55,958 bases of DNA, from the IMG/VR virus record IMGVR_UViG_3300043411_001711, positions 1 to 55,958 of that record; one strand, written 5' to 3'. The translations under genes and the position numbers were made by a program. Under the pieces are notes generated by a model. The model searched no databases, had not been told where the DNA came from, and saw only the letters and a program-made list of their open reading frames with translations. Each line of letters starts with the position of its first letter. Within the stretch, counting starts at the first letter, position 1. Shown in pieces: positions 49,097 through 55,958 of the stretch. This stretch comes from a virus.

Positions 49097-49405
49097 ATGA
49101 CAAGTTGCCTTTCCTGTGCCGAGCTGGAAGCGAAAATCTGCGCACTCTCTGATGAGATTGCCGCGGCGTCTTGCGACACGCTCGTGACCAAGGAAGGCGA
49201 CACCACGATTGATAAGACTGAAGGCATCAAGGCGAAGATTGAAGTCTTGAAGACGTATCAGGATCTCTACAAGATGAAGGACTGCGGGGCGGCAGAAGAA
49301 CTCTATGAGTTTGTTCATGTGCCCTGCGTCCAACCATCGAGTTGTATTGGCGAAGTGTGCCTGAATGTGCCCAGGGTGCGGAATCAGCGGAGGTATCGCC
49401 GATGA
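49097..49405 (+). CDS. Hypothetical Cys-containing head-tail protein
   Basis: 102 residues. Helical first half with CLSCAELEAKIC, then a Cys-bearing loop and basic end. ATGA-coupled to the next gene. Probably a head-completion or adaptor protein by position. Confidence 0.6.
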   Translation: MTSCLSCAELEAKICALSDEIAAASCDTLVTKEGDTTIDKTEGIKAKIEVLKTYQDLYKMKDCGAAEELYEFVHVPCVQPSSCIGEVCLNVPRVRNQRRYRR

Positions 49406-50103
49406 GTTCTGGCTCGGCTTCGGAATCCTGTTGCACGACGACGCTGTGCAGTTGTGAAGACTGGCTGACGGCGTTTTGCGACTACGAAACGATCACGCTG
49501 AAGTACTGCGGCGAAACGACGGATTTCACGAGAGCTCGGTCCAAGAGCATTCGGATGGAATCGGTGAATCCGGAAGTCGGCGTTCATCCGTCGGACAAGG
49601 TCTTCCGAGTCTCTATGCTGGAGCAGACCGTCGATGTCGGCATTGGTGCTGTAGTGACGGACGCCAGTGGGACCGAGTGGGTCATCTACGCCGTCGAAGA
49701 TCTGTCGGCTTTTTGTGTCAAGAAGTTATTTGGACGTTCGGTGGCGGCGTGTTTCCAGTTGCTGGAGAACATCGATGTGCTGGAACCCGAGTGCAAAGAT
49801 TGCGACGACTGCGAAGAGAACCGGACTTACAACCGGGTGGGCCGGGTTAAAGGAAAGATCATCGCAGCCTCCGGATCGCTATCGTCACGAAACGACTCGA
49901 GCGACTTGGTTTACACATACACCGGTGACTTGGTGCGTTGGCCTTTGGCTGGAAAGCCTGCATCCAAACATCGACTACGGACTCGGGAGGGATCCTTTCG
50001 AATCACTCAGGTCATCGACAATGGGCCTTACGTCCCGTTTCGAGTGACGTTGGAGATCGAAGATGTTGACTGTACGGTTCGACGACAACCGGGAAGCGTT
50101 TAA
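49402..50103 (+). CDS. Ser/Cys-rich head-tail connector protein
   Basis: 233 residues from the coupled ATG. It opens with a Ser/Cys-rich stretch (SSGSASESCC), followed by a beta-rich domain and the Cys cluster ECKDCDDCEE (about 136-145). Position suggests a head-tail connector. Overlaps the next gene by 41 bases. Confidence 0.6.
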   Translation: MSSGSASESCCTTTLCSCEDWLTAFCDYETITLKYCGETTDFTRARSKSIRMESVNPEVGVHPSDKVFRVSMLEQTVDVGIGAVVTDASGTEWVIYAVEDLSAFCVKKLFGRSVAACFQLLENIDVLEPECKDCDDCEENRTYNRVGRVKGKIIAASGSLSSRNDSSDLVYTYTGDLVRWPLAGKPASKHRLRTREGSFRITQVIDNGPYVPFRVTLEIEDVDCTVRRQPGSV

Positions 50104-50557
50104 ACTGCTGATTGCGAGGAAGTTACAAGCCGGCGTGACCGCAGCGGCATTTGAACTCGCAAACGAGTACCGGGACATGCTGCAGGAAACAAAGGCTCCT
50201 CCGCATTCTTCGCCCGGACAGGTTCCACATGCCTACCTCGGTCACATCGAAGGCGGATTTGGTCCTGTGAACGGTCGAGGGCGCCCGAATAACACGCCGC
50301 GGCAAGGGTTTAGTTCAACGCAGACGGATTATTTGTCGAGCTACATCAGGCATGCGGCTGACGAATCACGCTGGGCAGTTGTGGGATTTGCACCGAGCCA
50401 CGTCACCAGCCGGATTCAGAACTACCTTTTGGGATGGGATCAGGGTATGATCGCAGGGCGACCGGTCGAGCGTCGACCATGGGTCCGAGAAGGGTTTGAC
50501 AGGGCGAGACGAGCGATGGTGCTGTTCGCCAGAAATGAGATTGAGGCCACTCGATGA
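50063..50557 (+). CDS. HK97 gp10-like tail completion protein
   Basis: 164 residues, GGAGATCG upstream. An N-terminal helix, then PHSSPGQVPHAYLGH and a C-terminal PWVREGFDRARRAM, the layout of HK97 gp10-family minor tail proteins, which join head and tail. Confidence 0.7.
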   Translation: MLTVRFDDNREAFKLLIARKLQAGVTAAAFELANEYRDMLQETKAPPHSSPGQVPHAYLGHIEGGFGPVNGRGRPNNTPRQGFSSTQTDYLSSYIRHAADESRWAVVGFAPSHVTSRIQNYLLGWDQGMIAGRPVERRPWVREGFDRARRAMVLFARNEIEATR

Positions 50558-50685
50558 ATCGTTACGTTGTGTACGGCGCAGGAACTCCGATTCCGGTACA
50601 GGCTTGCAGTTCGGAGCATGCCGAGGCGATCGTCTGTGACCGCTATAAAGTGTCTGTGGATAACATTGTTGCTCTAAAGGTGTGA
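50554..50685 (+). CDS. Small hypothetical protein
   Basis: 43 residues (MNRYVVYGAGTPIPVQACSS at the start), ATGA-coupled to the tail completion gene and one base before the next start. Small alpha/beta unit. Function unknown. Confidence 0.5.
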   Translation: MNRYVVYGAGTPIPVQACSSEHAEAIVCDRYKVSVDNIVALKV

Positions 50686-50686
50686 A

Positions 50687-51109
50687 ATGACCTGTTGTCT
50701 GGAGAACGCTGTCCTGGACGCACTCCGGGCACTGAATTGCACACCGATCAAGTCGGAAAACCACTTCGTCGACCGACGGCAATGCACGGATTGTCTTCCG
50801 TACCTCGTTGTGCGAACCGGAATGACAGCAGGGCTCAGAACGTCAAGCGCCGTCCAGAAACTGAACACAGTCGAGATTAAGGCTTACTTCGCGGACAAGA
50901 AACGCCACGACGCCAGAGACCTTCGGGATCTGATCTGGGACTGGCTGATGTTTGCGGGGTGTGCGAGCCTCGGTGCCTGCGGATGCTTTTGCGTCCAAGG
51001 GGCACCGACATTGACAATTCAAGAGTCTGCGGGAAATACGGTCGTCTTGACAGTGAGTTTTCGTGGGTTATACAAGCAAACTGACGAGTCTACGTCAGAA
51101 TCTGTTTAG
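50687..51109 (+). CDS. Tail terminator-like protein
   Basis: 140 residues, AAAGGTG upstream. Cys-rich alpha/beta protein in the usual tail-terminator position before the major tail protein. Context-based. Confidence 0.6.
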   Translation: MTCCLENAVLDALRALNCTPIKSENHFVDRRQCTDCLPYLVVRTGMTAGLRTSSAVQKLNTVEIKAYFADKKRHDARDLRDLIWDWLMFAGCASLGACGCFCVQGAPTLTIQESAGNTVVLTVSFRGLYKQTDESTSESV

Positions 51110-51121
51110 GGGAGCGTTGAG

Positions 51122-51583
51122 ATGGTGTTTTCTGCCGGTGATCTTTGTTGTGCAAGTGAGGCGTGCGTCCTGTTGGACACGGCGTCCAGTGAATCCAGTG
51201 CGGCATGGGACACGATTCCTCATGTGACCGACATCAGCTTCGTGAAGCAGGCGAACAACGCTACGCTGATCACATCGTCCAGTAACGGCAACGAGATCCC
51301 CGTGTGCGGATCTGTGAAGTCGACTGGTACACTGGCGATTGCTTGTCACAACGGTGTTCAACCGAACCCATTCTGCATCAACGGCAATTACCACCTCATG
51401 TGGTCGATTGACTGCGACAACATCCTCGAATCACCAGTGGACCCCTACTACGAAGCGATCGTGAAGATTACCGCAGTTCCGGTCTCCATGAACATCAAAG
51501 GCAATCAGCCGCAGGAAGTTTCCTACAGTTTCGAAGTCGTCGAATGGATTCACGAGCCGACTTGCCAGACTTCTGAAGGCTAA
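51122..51583 (+). CDS. Major tail protein
   Basis: 153 residues, GGGGAGCG upstream. Beta-rich with Cys pairs, located before a strong terminator and the chaperone gene, the normal position of the tube protein. Length is at the short end for siphovirus tube subunits. Confidence 0.7.
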   Translation: MVFSAGDLCCASEACVLLDTASSESSAAWDTIPHVTDISFVKQANNATLITSSSNGNEIPVCGSVKSTGTLAIACHNGVQPNPFCINGNYHLMWSIDCDNILESPVDPYYEAIVKITAVPVSMNIKGNQPQEVSYSFEVVEWIHEPTCQTSEG

Positions 51584-51610
51584 TTGATCTCAGTGTAAAA
51601 CCTGTTGGAA

Positions 51611-51649
51611 AAAAGGCCTGCGGTTCTGTATAAGGATCGCAGGCCTTTT
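51611..51649 (+). terminator. Intrinsic terminator after major tail protein
   Basis: AAAAGGCCTGCG pairs with CGCAGGCCTTTT around a 15-base loop. Bidirectional by sequence. Confidence 0.9.
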
Positions 51650-51672
51650 GCATTGAATCTGTGGAGGAAAAC

Positions 51673-52173
51673 ATGATCGAAGTCATGGTTGGCGGCCAGG
51701 CACTCAAGATCACCCCGAAGCGACTGTTGGACTACTGTGAGAAAATCGACTTCATCAAGATGCGGCGGGGAAACCCGGCGACATTGGTGGAGGGATTTCC
51801 GGCGGAGATGACCGAGGCGAATTACAAGATCATGGTCAAGATGGCCATGGAGACCGTGATTCAGAATGCCTCGTCTGTGTCCGTTCAGGAGGAGATCGCT
51901 TTCGACACGTCGGAGGAGGGGTTCTTCTACAATATGTGGCGATGCATGCCCAAGCCGGCTGCGAAGAAGATCAAGGGTCAGATGGTCGGTGAGTCGTGGC
52001 GTGACGGCGTGAACCGCGCGAAGCGGCTCTGGGATTCCGGAACAAAAGAGGAAAAGACAGCCCTGCTCAACGCGATGAACAGCGTTGACGAGACGAGTCT
52101 CCTAAAAAACTCGTCTGGCCCGAGCGAGCCCCTGAGCCCGCCGGGCCAAACAGAACCGTCAGTATCTCCATAG
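51673..52173 (+). CDS. Tail assembly chaperone, short form (gpG-like)
   Basis: 166 residues, GGAGGAAAAC upstream. Helical and acidic protein between the tube and tape-measure genes, as in lambda G. Ends at TAG 52171-52173 after a Pro/Ser-rich tail that lies over the frameshift region. Confidence 0.75.
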   Translation: MIEVMVGGQALKITPKRLLDYCEKIDFIKMRRGNPATLVEGFPAEMTEANYKIMVKMAMETVIQNASSVSVQEEIAFDTSEEGFFYNMWRCMPKPAAKKIKGQMVGESWRDGVNRAKRLWDSGTKEEKTALLNAMNSVDETSLLKNSSGPSEPLSPPGQTEPSVSP

Positions 52174-52325
52174 CCCCAAAGAAAGCGATGGAGGAACTGC
52201 CAGGGAATCGCTATAAAATGATTGCGATCTCGGTGACGAAACACACGGGACTCAATTTGACCGAGGCGTTATCTCTGACGCTCATTGAAGCGTACATGGC
52301 GATGGGAGCGAAGTTGTATGGCTGA
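51673..52325 (+). CDS. Tail assembly chaperone, frameshifted form (gpGT-like)
   Basis: A -1 shift at A AAA AAC (52104-52110) fuses the short form to a second domain ending at 52325, about 217 residues in total. The T part contains KAMEELPGNRYKMIAIS and a helical end. It overlaps the tape-measure start by eight bases. As in lambda, the long form would bridge the tape measure and tube subunits. Confidence 0.8.
52104..52147 (+). promoter_or_regulatory. Programmed -1 frameshift signal
   Basis: Slippery heptamer A AAA AAC in the correct phase (codons CTA AAA AAC), then a six-base spacer, then a stem GGCCCG/CGGGCC (52117-52122 with 52142-52147). All three parts of a classical recoding site are present. 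Confidence 0.85.
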
Positions 52326-54831
52326 TGACGAAACTTTGCTCGACGCGTTTGTGGCGATTCGTCCGGATCCCAACTTCATGCAGGCGATCGACGGAATGGC
52401 CGACGAAGCCATTGCGCGTCTCATGCAGCGGATGGGATCTGCGACGATTCCTGCTCCGCGGATGGCACCGTTGAATCCCGGCGGCGGGGGTGGTGCGGGA
52501 GGCGGCGGTCGCGGTGGTGGAAGAAACAATGCTCTGGCCAACGAGTACACCGAGGCTCGTCGCGCTGTGCAGGATTTGGAGATTGCCCTGCGGCAATTGC
52601 GAACGGTCAATTCAGAGATCGGAAAAGGCCCACTCGGCGAAGATCTTCGGTTGGTCGGCTCTGATCTTGAGCGATTGCGAATTGAACTGCAGCGAGGCGC
52701 CCAGGATGCCGACCCGCTGGGCCTACGAGGAGTCCCACAGCAGATTGAGGCGATTGAAGAAAGACTTCGCCAGGTTGGGGCAAATGTCTCCATCGGAAGA
52801 GATCTGCGAGCACAGTTTGACGATCTGAAGGAGCAGGCTTCCCGATCTGTTGTAGAGGGTCGTCTGCGTGCCACCGTTGCGCAGTCACAGATTCGCGGTC
52901 TTCCAGACGCAGACATCAGGCAAACGATTGTTGCCCAGACTGCGGCAGTACGCCAGCAGGAAGAAGAAATTCGCCGGGCCTCTGCCGCATTCGACGGTCA
53001 GGTTGAATCCATCAACAACCTGCGGGTTGCATTAGGAAATCTGAGGCTTGCGCAAGATGCACTGAGCGAGACTCAGGCAAACGCCGCAGCGACTGGTCGA
53101 TCCCTGAATACGCTGTCCAACAACGCCTACCAGTTGGGTCAGGCGATTGAAGACGCTGCTGTTGGATTCAGCCTAAACGGGATCTCCGGTGCGTTTCGGG
53201 GCGCATCGAACAACATTAACTTTTTGATCAACGATTTCCTGCGTCTCGATTCTGTTCGCCAAAAGTTGGGAAGCAATTTCGCAGACAAGTTGCTCGTTGG
53301 AAGCGGTGTCGGCGCTGCGGTGGCTTTGCTGGTATTGCCTCCAACGCTGGAATGGCTTGAGACACTGAATGACATCGAAACAAAATTCGAAGACATCTCT
53401 GATCTCATCAACAGGGATTTTGCTGATCTCGAGTTTCGTGTAGGTCTCGAAGGCACAGAGAGAGACTTTCTGCGTTCAATTGAACGGGCAAAGGAACTCC
53501 GGGATGTGATTCGGCAGCTTGGCGATATCGCAGAGCAGTCTGGCGACAAGTCTCAGGATCTTCAGAAGTTGTTTGCTGGGGTCGACGAGGGCGAGACGTT
53601 TTCATCGACATTGAACGCTCTTCGCGAGGCCAATGACCTGCTAAACACACGAAGACAGCAGGTTGAAAGGATTCGGGACGCAGCCAGATTCCAGATTGAT
53701 AATCCTGCTCCGAGAAACGTGGATCCAGTGGAGTCCAGAGCGATCGCTGCTGGTCGCGTTGCGTCTGCGGCAAACCTCGAAGCCGCGATTTCCGAATTGA
53801 AAACACTCGGTCCTCAAATCCAGAGTGTCGTCGACCTTTACGACAACCTTCGTGTCGCCCGGGAAAACGGTATCGCAGGAGCATCAGATCCGCAGCAATT
53901 GCGGGCGACCGTTAAACTCTTTGAAGACGTGAAGAAATCGATCGAAGCGACATTCAAAGATCTCGACCTCGCCGATGAAGAAGCGGCAGCGAAATTCACG
54001 TCCACGCTGAACTCCGTCCAGGACGTTATCGACGAACTGTCGAAGGCGGCTCAGGAGATTGAGTCCTTCAGCCGGCAGTTGACCGACGGCCTTACTGCCG
54101 CCCAGCGTAAGATCGCCGAATTCACCGACACACAGGAAGTTATTCGGCGCCAGATCGCTGGCACAGCGAACGACCAAACGCTGTTTACACTGGAGGTCAG
54201 CCGATCGGCCCAAGAGTTCCAGTCGCTGATTGAAAAGATCCGAACAGCACGGCTTGAACTGGCTCCGACCGATAAGCTCAAGGGGCTCGTCAACCAAGAG
54301 GCCGACGCGGCTCGAGAAGCCCTCCGGATCGAAACGGAAACCGAACTGCTGCTTCGCCAGAAGGAAGTCCGGGACGAACTGATCAAGGCAACAGAGAAAC
54401 AGAACGACCGGAATCGGCGGTCCTCGCTGACAAACTTCGAGCAGTACGCTCAGCAGTTGCAGAAGTCCGTCCTTTCGTCCGACCCGATCGACCGCAACAC
54501 TCAGGAGATTGAGCGACTCAATCAGGAGCTTGTGACTCTGGATGCGACGATTGCTGAACTTAACGCGAACATGCGACTCGGTGGTTCACCGTCTCAGGCT
54601 CTGCGGCAGACACCGCTGGGTGGATTTGGTAACTTCAACGCATTGGGTGGAACTCTGGAGATGATGTCGCTTGTGCGACCAGAGAATTTCCAGCCGCCGA
54701 ATGAGATTGCGGATGCTGTTCGGTTCGGGATTGCGGACGCAATGAAGGCAGCAGCGAGTGACATCGTGGGCGCCCAGAAGCAGACAACAGAAGCCGTCCG
54801 GCAAGTGGATATGACTCCGAGGGTGAAGTAA
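52318..54831 (+). CDS. Tail tape measure protein
   Basis: 837 residues from the ATG with GGGAG upstream; a longer frame from 52285 lacks support. Gly-rich linker (about 53-70), then long helical heptad regions (Glu/Gln/Arg/Leu), and a hydrophobic segment near 335-350 (VGAAVALLVLPPTLEW). At the usual 1.5 angstrom per residue the tail would be near 125 nm. Confidence 0.85.
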   Translation: MADDETLLDAFVAIRPDPNFMQAIDGMADEAIARLMQRMGSATIPAPRMAPLNPGGGGGAGGGGRGGGRNNALANEYTEARRAVQDLEIALRQLRTVNSEIGKGPLGEDLRLVGSDLERLRIELQRGAQDADPLGLRGVPQQIEAIEERLRQVGANVSIGRDLRAQFDDLKEQASRSVVEGRLRATVAQSQIRGLPDADIRQTIVAQTAAVRQQEEEIRRASAAFDGQVESINNLRVALGNLRLAQDALSETQANAAATGRSLNTLSNNAYQLGQAIEDAAVGFSLNGISGAFRGASNNINFLINDFLRLDSVRQKLGSNFADKLLVGSGVGAAVALLVLPPTLEWLETLNDIETKFEDISDLINRDFADLEFRVGLEGTERDFLRSIERAKELRDVIRQLGDIAEQSGDKSQDLQKLFAGVDEGETFSSTLNALREANDLLNTRRQQVERIRDAARFQIDNPAPRNVDPVESRAIAAGRVASAANLEAAISELKTLGPQIQSVVDLYDNLRVARENGIAGASDPQQLRATVKLFEDVKKSIEATFKDLDLADEEAAAKFTSTLNSVQDVIDELSKAAQEIESFSRQLTDGLTAAQRKIAEFTDTQEVIRRQIAGTANDQTLFTLEVSRSAQEFQSLIEKIRTARLELAPTDKLKGLVNQEADAAREALRIETETELLLRQKEVRDELIKATEKQNDRNRRSSLTNFEQYAQQLQKSVLSSDPIDRNTQEIERLNQELVTLDATIAELNANMRLGGSPSQALRQTPLGGFGNFNALGGTLEMMSLVRPENFQPPNEIADAVRFGIADAMKAAASDIVGAQKQTTEAVRQVDMTPRVK

Positions 54832-55958
54832 TGAGTATGTATGACGAATACACCTTCGAAGTGAAGGAGATTCTTCCGTCGATCATGCCGAGCTACCAGT
54901 CTGGCAAGGTCACGGCGACTCGCACCTTCAGCGTGCCATGCGAGAACGCCGAAGAGTTTTGCCTGCGGATGATTGGTAAGTACTACGACATCGAAGCTGA
55001 CACCTTCATGCCGCAGATCCCTGCTCCGTATCCATTTTCGTCCAGTGGAAACGGAGGAACGCTTGGTCTCGGGCAGATCAACCTGATCGCGACAGCATTC
55101 ACAATCGAAGGAATGTGTCCTCCGTGCTTTACCAACGACTATCTCGTCGAAGGCGATGAGGAAACGATTCACAACCTGATCACGGATCCGACGTCTCTGA
55201 CTCAGCAGGGCAAGTTCTTCAAGCCGGATTTTCAGTTGGAGCCCACTGAGGATAACTCCGATTGTCAGTGCAAAGTCACGATTTCTTACTCTGAGAATCC
55301 ATGCGACTGCGTTGCGTTCGATAACTCAACGAACTCATGGGAAGCCCATGAATTCATTCTTCCAGGGACATGCGTTTCCGTTGAGCGAAACCCAGCGTAT
55401 GAGATGTTCACGCTGCCGAACGGTGGACTCGCGTGGGAAGGATTGCCCGCCGGATCAGCCGAACGCCAATTGAAGGCAGACACCTATGCCTACAAGGTGA
55501 TTCCGAAGGCCGACATCATCGTTCACTGGCATAACGTCCCAGTGCGACACCTCTGCGCCATCGAAAACCATCTGCGTCAATTCCGTGGTGCGGTGAACTC
55601 CGTCCCGTTCGGCGATGCGTTCAGTTGCGATGCAGCAGCAGAAAACCCTGCGGCCTGCGGATGCGGTCAGTACGAGCCTGAAACCATCATGTTCATCGAC
55701 TTTCAGGAAGACCGGTCTCAAAGAACCGATGCATTCGGAGGATTCTCCAGCAGCAGTTCGTTCAGCGCGAAGAACATGAACACGACGACACTGAAGTTGA
55801 TCTTCAAGCAGAAGCGAATCGAGAAAATGTCGTCGGCATCTGGCTCATACTCTGACAGCGACGACTGTCCGGACAATAACGACGAAGCCTACGGTTGGAA
55901 TCATTTGTTTCTGGACCGCGAAGGCGAAGCGGATGCCGGCGAGTGGATGCGAGTTATT
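54831..55958 (+). CDS. Distal tail protein, N-terminal part (continues at left edge)
   Basis: 376 codons to the window edge, continuing in frame to the stop at 197 (about 398 residues). Shares one base with the tape-measure stop. Alpha/beta with many Cys pairs (CQC, CDC, CGCG), a Ser cluster (FSSSSSFS) and SASGSYSDSDD near the join. Position after the tape measure suggests the distal tail protein. Confidence 0.75.
   Translation, partial: MSMYDEYTFEVKEILPSIMPSYQSGKVTATRTFSVPCENAEEFCLRMIGKYYDIEADTFMPQIPAPYPFSSSGNGGTLGLGQINLIATAFTIEGMCPPCFTNDYLVEGDEETIHNLITDPTSLTQQGKFFKPDFQLEPTEDNSDCQCKVTISYSENPCDCVAFDNSTNSWEAHEFILPGTCVSVERNPAYEMFTLPNGGLAWEGLPAGSAERQLKADTYAYKVIPKADIIVHWHNVPVRHLCAIENHLRQFRGAVNSVPFGDAFSCDAAAENPAACGCGQYEPETIMFIDFQEDRSQRTDAFGGFSSSSSFSAKNMNTTTLKLIFKQKRIEKMSSASGSYSDSDDCPDNNDEAYGWNHLFLDREGEADAGEWMRVI
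55831..55958. repeat. Terminal direct repeat, right copy
   Basis: Right copy of the contig-end overlap described at 1-128; identical over the last 126 bases. Confidence 0.95.

Noticed and set aside
1-55958. CRISPR array, insertion sequence or lysogeny module
   Set aside because: No regular spacer-repeat array, transposase, integrase or repressor was seen on either strand.

Overview
This window reads as one complete tailed-phage genome of about 55.8 kb, linearised inside a tail gene. The first 128 bases recur at the end with one mismatch, and the tail gene cut off at the right edge (54831) continues in frame at the left edge and stops at 197. A terminase large subunit, portal, prohead protease with scaffold, HK97-type capsid, tail-assembly chaperone with a -1 frameshift site and an 837-residue tape measure point to a siphovirus with a non-contractile tail. 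I see no integrase, excisionase or CI-like repressor, so a virulent lifestyle is likely. The host is not proven. A phage-borne CsrA and Ser/Ala-rich tail proteins full of Cys pairs suggest an environmental Gram-negative host, perhaps a planctomycete; that is a weak inference.

Layout. (1) 44128-55958 joined to 1-14277, plus strand: the late module. It runs portal, protease/scaffold, decoration protein, capsid, head-tail and tail genes, chaperone, tape measure and distal tail. Next comes a 5.3-kb cassette of five glycosyltransferase-like genes, one radical SAM enzyme and one methyltransferase (1969-7285). A lysis-like stretch follows (DUF1360-like membrane protein, holin-like protein, papain-like protease, secreted thioredoxin-like protein), then tail-fibre and LamG genes. 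Two minus-strand moron-like genes sit at 1202-1923. (2) 14595-23722, minus strand: about twenty mostly tiny, tightly packed genes including CsrA, a DHH phosphoesterase, a SNF2-type helicase and a nucleotidyltransferase-like protein, with a tRNA-like tract at 15484-15732. (3) 23847-43721, plus strand: primase-polymerase, many small genes, a sigma-like factor, a GNAT, a C5-methyltransferase-like protein, a UvrD-like helicase, a VRR-NUC nuclease, a GP88-like protein and the terminase.

Regulation. At least eight plus-strand sites match TTGAC/TTGCAA-like -35 boxes spaced 16-17 bases from TAGANT- or TACNAT-like -10 boxes, ahead of transcription blocks. Clear intrinsic terminators follow the capsid gene, the major tail protein gene, the 14595 operon and a short promoter-terminator unit at 34062-34205 that may encode a small RNA.

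The most interesting points are: the glycosyltransferase/radical SAM/methyltransferase cassette embedded among Ser-rich tail genes (possible virion glycosylation), the tandem overlapping tRNA-like elements, the candidate small RNA, phage CsrA, the repeat-rich insertion inside the UvrD-like helicase, and the repeated element directly after stop codons in the minus-strand array.
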